From Bhargavaea massiliensis (GTDB lineage Bacteria; Bacillota; Bacilli; Bacillales_A; Planococcaceae), in assembly GCF_018390575.1 (NCBI RefSeq), contig NZ_JAHBCJ010000003.1, positions 310,001-374,000 of the forward strand: a DNA stretch of 64,000 bases. The letters run 5' to 3'. The stretch's first letter is position 1, and each line of letters opens with the position of its first letter. Shown here piece after piece: positions 49,470-58,825 of the stretch. A model generated the notes under the pieces. The model did not search any database. It was not told where the DNA came from and was given only the letters and a program-made list of their open reading frames with translations. A program made the translations under genes and the position numbers.

Positions 49470-51422
49470 TTAATTCCTTACCTCACCATTGTTTTTAAAG
49501 GTGTAGACCGTTCCGTCGATTTCGAGTGTGCCTCCGGCTTGACGCTTGCCGTCATCGTGGAGATAGTAGGTTTTTCCGTTTTTCGGGTCTTTCAGCCAGC
49601 CTGTTTTCATGGCCCCGGTTTTAACATCAAAGTAATACCAGTCTCCATCGACTTTCGTCCAGCCTGTGCGGAGATCGCCGTTTTTATGGAAGTAGTACGT
49701 TTCCCCTTCAACTTCTAGCCAACCGGTCACTTCATTTCCTTTGTAGTCCAGGTAGGACATCTTGCCGTTTTTCTGTGTGGTCCATCCGATCGGTTCAAGG
49801 CCGCCCGGGTCGGCAGTGATCCGGCCTTCGACCTGTGGATTCACAGTGCCGAGGGATTGGATGTAGTCGATGAACATTTCCCAGTCTGCAAAACCGGGCT
49901 CGCTGACCCGTCCTTCTTCATAGGCCTGTGCGAACATGTCATAGCCGTCTCCGCCCTTGGCGGTGAAAATGTTGGTTGCCACCTTGTACATCGCTGAAGG
50001 GTCGATTTCAGTCGTGTTGCCGTCTTCGCCGACTACGCTTGCATCAAATACCCGTTCGCCGGCCGGCTGTTCAGGGTCGAACTTGAACTTCATGCCGGCT
50101 ACGTGGAGAAAGCCGCCGGAAGTCGTCGGATAGGCGGAAACACTGTGCTCAAGGGCGGACAGGATTTCGGCTCCGCTCAGTTCCATGATGGCAAGGGAGT
50201 TTCCGAACGGCATGACGGTACGGACTTCACCGAACGTGATGTCCCCTTCTTTTATGGAAGCACGGATGCCACCGCCGTTCGTCAGGGCGATCGAAGTCGC
50301 GCTGTCGATCGTCTTGGCTTTTGCGAGCATGCCGTCTGTGATGAGATTGCCCAGGTTCGTTTCCTGTTTGCGTACATTTTCCCGCTCGCCGTCAAGGGTA
50401 GTGAGGGCGGTAGCCCCGGTCGACTCTTGATTAATCTCTTCGACCCGGTCTGTATACGGCTGGAGGATTGCCGCATAGTCCGCGTCTGCTTCAGCAGCGG
50501 ACGTGTCATGAAGCTGTCCTGAGTAGGACGTGATAGCGCCGCTGTCGTCGAATGTCACATCGAGCTGCCCGAGGAATTTGCCGTATTCAAAGGCCTGGAC
50601 GATGACCGTCGGCTCGTTTCGTTCATCCTGGTAGACGGTAGGTTCGCTGAGTTCCACATGGGTGTGTCCGCCGACGATAACGTCGATGCCTTGCACGTTT
50701 TTCGCCAGGAGCAGGTCATTGTCATACATGGGTGAATCATTATAGCCGATGTGGGTGAGGGCGATGATTTTGTCGACGCCCTGATTCCGGAAAGCATCAA
50801 CAGCTTCTTGTGCCGCCGAAATGTAGTTGCTGAATGCGACCGACCCGACGCTTGAGATGTCCGGTGTTTCTTCCGTCGTCAGTCCGAAGATCCCGACCTG
50901 CTCACCGTCGATTACTTTGACGATGCCCTTGTAGATGCCTCCGCCGCTGAAGTCGGATGTGTAGACTTCGTGCTGGAGCCCATCAAAAAGCGCATCGCCG
51001 GAAAAGTCGACGTTCGCCGAAACAAACGGGAACTGCGCACCGGCTACGAATTCGCTGAGTTTCTGGTGGCCTTCCGGTCTTGATCCGAGGTCGAATTCAT
51101 GGTTGCCGAAGGTCATGGCATCGTATCCGAGCATATTCATCAGTTTCAGGCTCGCTTCGCCCTGAAATTCATTGAAATAAAGGGTGCCGGTAAAGACATC
51201 CCCTGCATCCAGCAGAAGATGGTTCGGATGCTCGCTTCTGATTTGTTCAACAATCGTTGCCCGTTTGGGAATTGTATCAACATGCGAATGCGTGTCGTTT
51301 GTGTGCATGACGGTGAGGTCGAAATCGCCTTCAGCGGCGAAAATGTTCCCTGGAATACCCGAGAAACCAAGTGCCAGGAGTACTGCGGCGGCAGATGATT
51401 TGATCCATTTGGAGTTCTGCAT
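49470..51422 (-). CDS. Secreted 5'-nucleotidase with C-terminal cell-wall-binding repeats
   Basis: A 650-residue exported enzyme. A signal peptide (about 1-30, KSSAAAVLLALGFSGIPGNIFAAE) leads into the metallophosphoesterase domain with LTVMHTNDTHSHVD, GDVFTGT, TFGNHEFD and DVIVGGHTHVEL, then the 5'-nucleotidase C domain (about 345-520, NLGNLITDGML and LTNGGGIRASI). The last 90 residues are choline-binding-type repeats with GW and TYYFH/WYYFD patterns (EVTGWLEVEGETYYFHKNG), so it is held on the cell surface. It releases phosphate from nucleotides. It stands 42 bases downstream of the giant nuclease gene and probably shares its mRNA. Confidence 0.93.
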   Translation of the reverse strand: MQNSKWIKSSAAAVLLALGFSGIPGNIFAAEGDFDLTVMHTNDTHSHVDTIPKRATIVEQIRSEHPNHLLLDAGDVFTGTLYFNEFQGEASLKLMNMLGYDAMTFGNHEFDLGSRPEGHQKLSEFVAGAQFPFVSANVDFSGDALFDGLQHEVYTSDFSGGGIYKGIVKVIDGEQVGIFGLTTEETPDISSVGSVAFSNYISAAQEAVDAFRNQGVDKIIALTHIGYNDSPMYDNDLLLAKNVQGIDVIVGGHTHVELSEPTVYQDERNEPTVIVQAFEYGKFLGQLDVTFDDSGAITSYSGQLHDTSAAEADADYAAILQPYTDRVEEINQESTGATALTTLDGERENVRKQETNLGNLITDGMLAKAKTIDSATSIALTNGGGIRASIKEGDITFGEVRTVMPFGNSLAIMELSGAEILSALEHSVSAYPTTSGGFLHVAGMKFKFDPEQPAGERVFDASVVGEDGNTTEIDPSAMYKVATNIFTAKGGDGYDMFAQAYEEGRVSEPGFADWEMFIDYIQSLGTVNPQVEGRITADPGGLEPIGWTTQKNGKMSYLDYKGNEVTGWLEVEGETYYFHKNGDLRTGWTKVDGDWYYFDVKTGAMKTGWLKDPKNGKTYYLHDDGKRQAGGTLEIDGTVYTFKNNGEVRN

Positions 51423-51464
51423 AAAAATCCCTCTTTCTCATTGTGATTAATGTAGGAGTCCGGT

Positions 51465-54400
51465 TCACGAAGCCTGTTCCATTTTGGTGTCAGCCGCGCC
51501 GTTTCCGAAAATCGATTCCACCCATTCCGGATTGTCGATGAACGGGTTGCGGTTGCCCTGGATTTCGAAGATGACCTCGTTCCTGTGCTGTTCAAATTCG
51601 CTGACCGGGTCCATCTCATGCCATTCGAGGAGCACGGACAGTTTGCCGTGGAAAGGGGCACTGCCGTTGTTCACTTGCTCATTCAACTCGAGATCGACAC
51701 GGTCGCCTTCCTCATAGCGGGTCACCATGTAGAAGAGCATCCGTGCAACGTCACCTTTCACTTCATCAGGTGCTTCAAATGAATCTCCGTCGCGCAGGCA
51801 GCCGCTGCAGTTGTTGACCGGGTTGCCGCCGTAGTCAAAGTCAAGGTTGCCGCGGGAGCTGTTCACCTGGACGTCTGTCGGCCGTAGGTGATGGATGTCT
51901 GTGCCGGGGCCTTTGGATGTCCCGAAATCACCGTGGGATTTTGCCCAGACATGCTCACGGTTCCAATCTCCGACCATGCCGCCGTTTCGGTCCTTGGAGC
52001 GGGATTGCTGTGAGTAGAACAGGATGACGTTGTCCGGATTATTCGGGTCCTCATCCGTCAGGCGCAGCGCTTCCCATACTTCGGAATAGGAGAGGACCTC
52101 CTGTTCCGAGATGATGTCGTGGAGGGCGGCTTTCAGGGCTTCGCCTTCCAATCCTTCCGTGCCGCTGTAGTAGCCTTCAGGACCAACCGGTTCTTCCGGG
52201 TCGGCAGGCTGTTCCGCCTGTTCGACTGTCACGCTGAAGCGGGCGGTCGCGCTGGCTTTTCCGTCAGTTGCTGTCACCGCTATAAGATGCGTGCCGGTTT
52301 CCAGGTCGAGCGTCAGTGTGCTTCCGGAGACGTTCCCTTTTGTCGCCGAGTAGGTGAGGGCGTCACCGTCAGGATCTGAGAAGTGTTTTGACAGATCGAC
52401 GGAGACTGTCTCGCCTTCGGTTGCAGCTTTATTTTCAAGGGGAGCGGACACTTCAGGTGCCTTATTTGTTTCCGGGGCTGGCTCCTCCTCACCAGGAAGG
52501 CCGATCAGCCGGCCTTTGGAATCATAAAGGGTCAGATACTCCGAAGAAGCTTTCTTCTCAAATTTAATGGATTGGATGTTTTCGCCGCCGCGGATTTCAA
52601 GCGGCTTCGCGCTTTCGATGATCAGTTCCTTTACTTCGGTGCCCTTGGCGTCGATGATCGTGCCGTCATTTTTCGGCTTCACAAAGACCGTCTGATTTTT
52701 GAAGCCTTCGCCGTGGAGCTCGGCGTAGCGGCCATTCAGGTAAAGACCGTCCGGGATGACGCCGTGTTCATTGATCGTGACGGAAACGCTCTGCTTACCG
52801 ATCGTCACTTTCTTTTTGTCAGGCTTGTCGAAGACATAATGGTCCTCCGGCACGATCGGCTCGAATTCCATGCCCTGTGCGAGGTCTATCTGCACCATAA
52901 GCGGGTCGTGGTCACTCGCGCGGCCCGCCATGTCGGTGAAGTCGGCGTTGATGTGCAGGATATCAATCTCTGTATCTTCTACGAGGTTGTTCGAGACGAC
53001 GATGTGGTCGAGCACCTGCGAGTTGCCCTGATAAATATACGTGTAGCGGTCCGGCGCTTCGACATGGTGGATCATGTTCGTCATGATGTCGCCTTCGAGG
53101 ATCTTGAGCGGTTCCGCGAACTGGTAGTCGTTGAAATCACCGACGGCAACGACATTCGCATCCGGATTGTCTGCCTTGACGTCTTCAACGAAACCGTTGA
53201 CGAGTTTGGCGATCTCAATACGCTGCGCTTCGCTGCCAAGGACCGGTGGCTGGATCTTGCCGAAGATCGGTGTGTCGCCGCCTTTTGAGTTCCAGTGGTT
53301 CGCAATCACAACGACACTTTCGCCCTGGAAGTCGAACTGGGCGGCAAGCGGCTTGCGGCTGTCTTCAAATGCCGGGTCGTTCGGCGCGATGCGTCCCGGG
53401 TTCAGCGTGAGCTTGCCGTCTTCGTAGCCGACTGCGGTTGTCGCATCACCGTGAGGAATCCCGTCAGTGAGGGAGACGCGTTCCGGGTTGTAGAGGAATC
53501 CGACGCGGATGTTCGCACCTGGCTGGCCGCCGTCTTCGTCGTTGACCGGGTTGATGTTAGCGTACTCATATCGGACGCCGCCCGCTTCGACAATGGCGTC
53601 GATCAAGCGCTGGTAAGATTCGGATGCATCGGAGTCGCCGGCGTCAGGACCGTTATTGTCCTGGACTTCGGTCACGCCGACGATATCAGGGCTCTGCATG
53701 TCAACCGCAATTGCGCGGGCGAGCTTGCGTGCCTTATCATCGGACGTGGTCTTTTTGTTGTTCGAGAAGTTCTCGAGGTTGTATGAAGCGATTGTGAGCT
53801 TGTCCCCATCCTTGACGAGAGTGGTCTGTTCCGGCTCCGTATCGCCTTCCACATGGTTCGCCTTCATCTCATCAAGGGAAGCGAAGATCTTGTAGTTCTG
53901 GTAAGAGTAGCCGACGACGCCGGTGTTCGGGCCTTCGAACCGGTCGCCTGTCGCGACTTCGAAGTCACGCGCCGGCCCATTCGGCTCCAGACGGAACTGG
54001 ATGCGCTCCGCGTTCTGGTCGCCTTCCTTATAAAGGATGCCGCCGTGAATCGTTTCCTCAGGCCAGTTTTCAAGAACGGTGACAAGGTCGCCGTGTTCCT
54101 GAGGCCCGACCGCACGGAGGTCACCGACCGTCACACGCATTCCTTCGAGGCTTTCCCAGAAGTCGATGGCATCGGACTCCGGATCGAAGACGGTGAGCTG
54201 ATCATCGTCGACGGTCTCGGCCGGGAGGTTCGACTCGTCGATCACGACCGGTTCCGGAAGGTCGAGGCCGCTTTCGACCACGCTTACTTGTCCGCCGCGA
54301 TCATCACGCACATTGATCTGTGTAATCGGGAGATCGGTTTCCTGGCGGTCGGAGTAGCCGTCGATGGCATACTCGCTCACTTCACCTGAGACGGAAACAA

Positions 54401-56018
54401 GATCGCCGACCTGGACCGGCCAGCCATTGCGTCCTGCATAAAGTGTGATCGCTTCTGAAGTGTGCGGATTATCATCCGCAAGCTCATCAGGCGTCTGGAT
54501 GTGGTAATAGTGGGAGCCGTTCAGTTCGTAATGGTACGTGACGATACCTTCCACGCCTTCGACACGCTGGCCATCGAACGAGGAGAAATGATCCGCACCC
54601 TGGATGTCATGAATCTGGAGTGCTTCGGTGATGGTGTACTCAAATGTGGAGACTTCGCTGAAGTCACCTTCCGCGTTACGGATAACGGCTTTCAGGACAG
54701 TATCTTCACTGATTGTGACCGGTCCTTCAATGACCGTTCCGTTTTCAGCCGGATCGGATCCGTCAATGGTATAGAGGATATCTGCATCCTTCGTAGTCGT
54801 CGTGAGGGTCACTTCCTGAGGGCCGACATATGTGCCGGATCCGGGAGTTGCCGATGCAGGACGCAGGATCGTGCTGTCAGCAACGATGTCGCCGGCGCCG
54901 CGAGGGATGATCTGGTAGCCATCATCGAATTGCTGGACGATGCCTGTGACCGACTCGTAGGCCATGCCTTCTTCCAGGCCGAGCTGGTTGGTTTCGTCGC
55001 GGACGATGAATTCACCGTTGCCGTCTGTCGCTGTGAAGTTCGCCCATGATCCGCCGCCGGACATGTCGCCGAGCGTCACGCCGCTGACGGTGACCAGCTG
55101 CGACTCAAGCGCTTCGCCGATCTGGTCGCCCGTGACGGATTTGCCCGCCGGTGCTTCCGCATCTGCGCGGCTGACTACGGTCGCCCCGTCCAGCTGGAGA
55201 AGGCCGCGGTAGTCGGCGAGAGTTCCGGTCAGGGTCACTTCTTCGCCGACTTCAAGACCGAGGGAAGTCGGGCGGACCGCGATGCCGCCTGTTTCGTCCT
55301 GGATGGAAATGGTGTTCTTTAGATTGGCTGCGACCACACCTTTGATGGTAACCGTCTCGCCAAGAGGGAGAGCCCGGGCATCTGCGATGGAGAGGGTGTC
55401 AACCGGCTGTTCCGGATCGGCCGGGCTTCCATCCTGAAGGTGGGTGCCCAAATTCGTGAAGTCATCTTTTCCGAGCGCATCCCATTCAACGGTACGGTCG
55501 AACGAATCATCAGCGATCTTGTCGCCGGATGCGACCGTAGCCTTGCGTACAAGCGTCAGGTCCGTTCCGAAATTGGCCCTGGCGCCGACCTGTCCGAAAG
55601 AATCGATGACCTGCCCGTCCTTTTTCAGGACGACCGCATCGTCACCGTTAAAGTTGATGACGGTCTGGTTCAGAAGGTCAGCTTTACCGGTAATGTCAGA
55701 GGCCGCCTGGTTATGGGCCAGGACATAGGTTTCGCCTGGTGCAAGCGTTCCGGTCAGTTTCAGGGAGCTGCTCGGTGAAGTTGACCCATTTGCATACAGT
55801 TCAAGGGTGTAGACCCCGAGATCCACTTCCGTTCCGGTGCCGTTATAGAGTTCCAGTGCCTTGTTAAAGCTGCTGCCCTCGATGTATTCCGAGATCAGCA
55901 GGTCTTCCGCGGCAGTTTCCGCATTTGCGGTCGCCGGGATCGCGGGAACCATCAGGCTCAGCATGAGGCTTGCGGACAGCAGGCCATTGAGCGGCCTTCG
56001 CCAACGCTTTTGGTCCAT
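51465..56018 (-). CDS. Giant secreted multi-domain nuclease (LTD, OB, EEP and endonuclease I domains)
   Basis: A 1517-residue exported protein. A signal peptide (about 1-34) ends at TANA. Domains in order are: lamin-tail domain (about 37-160, LLISEYIEGSSFNKALELYNG), an OB-like YhcR domain (about 205-380), a chitobiase-like beta-sandwich (about 385-460, ILYTIDGSDPAENG) and a second OB segment. An endonuclease/exonuclease/phosphatase domain follows (about 740-1080; LTIASYNLENFS, VAVGDFNDYQF, ASDHDPLMV). Next is a cadherin/Ig-like domain (about 1165-1250), and last endonuclease I (about 1265-1500; NREHVWAKSHG, DIHHLRP). It carries two nuclease modules to degrade extracellular DNA/RNA. No LPxTG anchor is seen. 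Confidence 0.92.
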   Translation of the reverse strand: MDQKRWRRPLNGLLSASLMLSLMVPAIPATANAETAAEDLLISEYIEGSSFNKALELYNGTGTEVDLGVYTLELYANGSTSPSSSLKLTGTLAPGETYVLAHNQAASDITGKADLLNQTVINFNGDDAVVLKKDGQVIDSFGQVGARANFGTDLTLVRKATVASGDKIADDSFDRTVEWDALGKDDFTNLGTHLQDGSPADPEQPVDTLSIADARALPLGETVTIKGVVAANLKNTISIQDETGGIAVRPTSLGLEVGEEVTLTGTLADYRGLLQLDGATVVSRADAEAPAGKSVTGDQIGEALESQLVTVSGVTLGDMSGGGSWANFTATDGNGEFIVRDETNQLGLEEGMAYESVTGIVQQFDDGYQIIPRGAGDIVADSTILRPASATPGSGTYVGPQEVTLTTTTKDADILYTIDGSDPAENGTVIEGPVTISEDTVLKAVIRNAEGDFSEVSTFEYTITEALQIHDIQGADHFSSFDGQRVEGVEGIVTYHYELNGSHYYHIQTPDELADDNPHTSEAITLYAGRNGWPVQVGDLVSVSGEVSEYAIDGYSDRQETDLPITQINVRDDRGGQVSVVESGLDLPEPVVIDESNLPAETVDDDQLTVFDPESDAIDFWESLEGMRVTVGDLRAVGPQEHGDLVTVLENWPEETIHGGILYKEGDQNAERIQFRLEPNGPARDFEVATGDRFEGPNTGVVGYSYQNYKIFASLDEMKANHVEGDTEPEQTTLVKDGDKLTIASYNLENFSNNKKTTSDDKARKLARAIAVDMQSPDIVGVTEVQDNNGPDAGDSDASESYQRLIDAIVEAGGVRYEYANINPVNDEDGGQPGANIRVGFLYNPERVSLTDGIPHGDATTAVGYEDGKLTLNPGRIAPNDPAFEDSRKPLAAQFDFQGESVVVIANHWNSKGGDTPIFGKIQPPVLGSEAQRIEIAKLVNGFVEDVKADNPDANVVAVGDFNDYQFAEPLKILEGDIMTNMIHHVEAPDRYTYIYQGNSQVLDHIVVSNNLVEDTEIDILHINADFTDMAGRASDHDPLMVQIDLAQGMEFEPIVPEDHYVFDKPDKKKVTIGKQSVSVTINEHGVIPDGLYLNGRYAELHGEGFKNQTVFVKPKNDGTIIDAKGTEVKELIIESAKPLEIRGGENIQSIKFEKKASSEYLTLYDSKGRLIGLPGEEEPAPETNKAPEVSAPLENKAATEGETVSVDLSKHFSDPDGDALTYSATKGNVSGSTLTLDLETGTHLIAVTATDGKASATARFSVTVEQAEQPADPEEPVGPEGYYSGTEGLEGEALKAALHDIISEQEVLSYSEVWEALRLTDEDPNNPDNVILFYSQQSRSKDRNGGMVGDWNREHVWAKSHGDFGTSKGPGTDIHHLRPTDVQVNSSRGNLDFDYGGNPVNNCSGCLRDGDSFEAPDEVKGDVARMLFYMVTRYEEGDRVDLELNEQVNNGSAPFHGKLSVLLEWHEMDPVSEFEQHRNEVIFEIQGNRNPFIDNPEWVESIFGNGAADTKMEQAS

Positions 56019-56390
56019 TTAGATTTCGCTCCTTTTTATGGGTGTTCATTATGCATCGTGGGGTAGAATCATAGGCAATTCAATAGAATCAACGGAAACT
56101 TAGTAAAGCTTACAAAGTCTTTACACGGGACTTATGATTCAGGTTGTTTTCCTCCCTTCCCGTTAATCATGGAGCCGGTAAATTTAGGTGACAATAGCAT
56201 TTATTGAAGTTCAGATTTTTGATTCTATTAAACTATTCGGATTGGATCAGAAATTGGAGGGGCCGGAAGGGGAATTAGGTAATTGGACTTGTTCAGGGAG
56301 GGTCTAAAGTAGGCGAACCTCATTCAGTATCCTGTAACCTGTTGCAGACAAATATGTTATGATGAGAAAAAAGAATTGGTTGAATTTTTA
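56019..56390. other. Divergent intergenic region with Pho-box-like repeats
   Basis: This 372-base AT-rich region separates the nuclease gene from the sensor kinase gene. GGAGCG gives the nuclease its ribosome site. CTTACA (56109-56114) and TTTACA (56120-56125) are spaced by five bases like the TTAACA-type direct repeats bound by PhoP, but lie on the strand opposite to the nuclease gene's usual box orientation. No clear promoter for the kinase gene and no RNA gene is seen. Confidence 0.35.
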
Positions 56391-57986
56391 ATGAAAAAAC
56401 AGAAACTAACACAGGGGATCATAACGATTCAGCTGAAAATATTAGGGTTGGTAACTGCTCTGATATTGTTTATCGTTGCGGCCATTACTGGTATTTACAT
56501 ATTTTTTGAATACAAAGAAGACATGGCAGATGCAGAACGGATGGCTTTTCAGACTGCGAAAACGCTGTCTTATATGCCGACGGTGCAAGAAGCTCTTCAA
56601 GACCAAGATGCGATTCCAGAATTAAGAAATCTCATGGATAATTTGCTTCGTGATACCAATGCTTCCGCAGTTGTGATGACTGAGGGAGAGCGGTTTTTTG
56701 TCACGATGGGGAACGAAGAGATGATTTTGAAGGTTTTCGATCAGCCTCCGATAGAGAAGGCGCTTATTTTTGGCAGTTCTTACACCGAGAGAATAGGGAA
56801 AGCCGATAAAATGGCTTTGGTGGGTGTCTCACCCCTTATGATTGCTTACGGTGATTATCAAAAGGTGAATGGTGCAGTCATGGTCATTCATGACGGGGGA
56901 CTGATCATCAAGAGCGTTATCAGGGAGTCCGTTCCCATACTAACAGTTTCAACAATCGCTCTAATTGTCGGTTTGATCGGAAGTCTCCTGTTGGCCAAGG
57001 ATATTAAGAAAGATACTTTAGGACTCGAACCAAAAGAAATCGCCTTTCTATACAAAGAACGCAAGACAGTGTTCTCCTCGTTAAAAGACGGGATGATTGT
57101 GGCAGATGAGAGTGGACATATACGGATGATGAATCCGGTAGCGAAAAAGCTCTTTGGTGTTACAGGCAGTGTAAGAGGGATGCCGCTCATTCATGTAGTC
57201 AGTGATCCGGGATACCCCTTCCTGAAAGATGATTTTCAAGGGGATGAGGAATTTGAGATTGGAGACCAGACCATCATCGCCAGCAGACAGGACATTCGGG
57301 CAGCGGGACGGATTACGGGCACGATTTTCATGTTTAGGGATAAAACTGATTTGAGGAAAATGTCTGCTTCCCTGTCTGAAACCCGTCGCGTAACTGAAGA
57401 CTTGCGTGCCCAGACACATGAATTTAAAAATAAGCTGTACGTCATCTTGGGTCTGATCCAGCTTAACAAAAACGAACAGGCGATTTCTTTTATTCTCGAT
57501 GAAACACAAAGCCAAGAGAACTATGTCAGGCTTGTCTCATCGTCGATTCGTGATGAAAAACTGCAGGCAATCATTCTCGGAAAACTGGCGAAGGCTTCCG
57601 AACAGCATGTCTCCTTCAAGATAGATCCGGGTTCGTCCCTGGCGAGTCTGCCTGACCATATCGACCTAAACGGATTGGTAACTATTCTTGGGAACCTGAT
57701 CGACAATGCGTTGGAGGCAGTGAGAAAACAGAAAAATGGAGAGGTTGTCCTGTTCGTGAGCGATATGGGAACGGACATCCTTTTCGAAGTGTCTGATAAT
57801 GGTCCGGGCATTCCTGAAAAAAACATCGACAGGATATTCGAACGCGGGATTTCCGGGAAAGGGCCGGGAAGGGGATATGGACTGGCGAATGTGAAAAAGG
57901 AAGTGGGGTTGCTTGGAGGAGAGATTGAAGTCCAGTCCAATCCCGAAGGAACCACTTTTTCAGTATTTCTTCCGAAAAACAGATAG
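56391..57986 (+). CDS. Sensor histidine kinase of the CitA/DcuS family
   Basis: A 531-residue membrane kinase. One membrane helix comes near 10-37, then an extracellular PAS-like (Cache/PDC) sensor (about 40-170), a second helix (about 175-200), a cytoplasmic PAS domain (VFSSLKDGMIVADESGHIRMMN), and the H-box LRAQTHEFKNKLYVILGLIQL. The ATPase domain follows with GNLIDNALEAV, VSDNGPGIP and GRGYGLANV. This family senses citrate, malate or other C4/C6 acids outside the cell. The start is uncertain: ATG 56391, or TTG 56376, both with weak ribosome sites. The partner regulator follows after 11 bases. Confidence 0.92.
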   Translation: MKKQKLTQGIITIQLKILGLVTALILFIVAAITGIYIFFEYKEDMADAERMAFQTAKTLSYMPTVQEALQDQDAIPELRNLMDNLLRDTNASAVVMTEGERFFVTMGNEEMILKVFDQPPIEKALIFGSSYTERIGKADKMALVGVSPLMIAYGDYQKVNGAVMVIHDGGLIIKSVIRESVPILTVSTIALIVGLIGSLLLAKDIKKDTLGLEPKEIAFLYKERKTVFSSLKDGMIVADESGHIRMMNPVAKKLFGVTGSVRGMPLIHVVSDPGYPFLKDDFQGDEEFEIGDQTIIASRQDIRAAGRITGTIFMFRDKTDLRKMSASLSETRRVTEDLRAQTHEFKNKLYVILGLIQLNKNEQAISFILDETQSQENYVRLVSSSIRDEKLQAIILGKLAKASEQHVSFKIDPGSSLASLPDHIDLNGLVTILGNLIDNALEAVRKQKNGEVVLFVSDMGTDILFEVSDNGPGIPEKNIDRIFERGISGKGPGRGYGLANVKKEVGLLGGEIEVQSNPEGTTFSVFLPKNR

Positions 57987-57997
57987 GAGGACTGGAA

Positions 57998-58666
57998 ATG
58001 CTTAATGTTCTGATCGTTGAAGATGATTTCCGTGTTGCGCAAATTCATGAAAGTTTTCTTGAACAGGTTCCCGGATTCAGGCTGGCAGGCAAAGCACGTG
58101 ATGCAGCAGAGTCCCTGCAGTTTCTGAAAAATGGCGGAATCGACGTCGTCCTGCTCGATGTCTATATGCCGGACCGGCTCGGGACCGATTTGCTGTCTGA
58201 AATAAGGGAAGAACATCCGGGCGTTGATATCATCATGATTACTGCGGCGGACGAAACGGCAATTATCGGCAAAGCGTTGGATTATGGCGTGTACCGGTAT
58301 CTGGTCAAGCCTGTGGATAAAGAGGAATTCAGAGAAGCGCTAAATGAGGTCAAGAAAAAGCGGACTCTCCTTAAAGGGGAGCGGGTTGACCCGGATGCTT
58401 TGAACCGGTTGTTCGGTACCGGAACCAACTCTACTGAAGACCTTCCGTCCGGAATCGACTCCGTCACTTTGAAAAAGGTAACCGAATTGATCGAAAGACA
58501 TCCGGAAGGTGTTTCTTCCGAACAGGCCGGCAGTTTGCTTGGAGCTTCCAGGACAACGGCCCGACGTTATTTGGAATACCTGACGGGAATCGGCAAGGTA
58601 CGTTCAGAAAGCGTGTATGGCATTGTAGGAAGACCCGAAAGACGATATTTTCCAAACGGCGGTTAA
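57998..58666 (+). CDS. Response regulator of the CitB/DcuR family
   Basis: A 222-residue regulator. The receiver domain (about 1-120) has the acidic pair in NVLIVEDDFRV, the phosphorylated Asp in DVVLLDVYMPDRLG (near residue 54) and the conserved Lys in YLVKPVDKEEF. The C-terminal helix-turn-helix (about 160-205, GVSSEQAGSLLGASRTTARRYLEYL) is of the DcuR/CitT type. AGGAGGACTGG precedes ATG. It would activate the tricarboxylate-transport genes directly downstream when the kinase senses the substrate. Confidence 0.92.
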   Translation: MLNVLIVEDDFRVAQIHESFLEQVPGFRLAGKARDAAESLQFLKNGGIDVVLLDVYMPDRLGTDLLSEIREEHPGVDIIMITAADETAIIGKALDYGVYRYLVKPVDKEEFREALNEVKKKRTLLKGERVDPDALNRLFGTGTNSTEDLPSGIDSVTLKKVTELIERHPEGVSSEQAGSLLGASRTTARRYLEYLTGIGKVRSESVYGIVGRPERRYFPNGG

Positions 58667-58685
58667 TTCCGCCGTTCTTTTATTT
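58655..58685 (+). terminator. Terminator of the two-component operon
   Basis: AACGGCGG (58655-58662) and CCGCCGTT (58669-58676) form an eight-base-pair stem that overlaps the stop codon and is followed by CTTTTATTT. Confidence 0.85.
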
Positions 58686-58735
58686 CCTTGAACTTTATGA
58701 ACTTTATTTACAGAACGTTAATAAAACACAATAGT

Positions 58736-58773
58736 TTGCAAACGTTTACATGGATAAGTCGGGCTATTAAGAT
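58736..58773 (+). promoter_or_regulatory. Promoter of the tct operon overlapped by a perfect cre site
   Basis: TTGCAAACGTTTACAT (58736-58751) fits every position of the CcpA consensus WTGNAARCGNWWWCAW. The same bases contain the -35 hexamer TTTACA (58745-58750), followed 17 bases later by TAAGAT (58768-58773). Catabolite repression by CcpA is therefore expected in addition to control by the upstream two-component system. Confidence 0.8.
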
Positions 58774-58825
58774 TTAGTTATTCAATTCAGAAAGTAACTG
58801 AGATTAATGAGGAGGACGGATAGAT

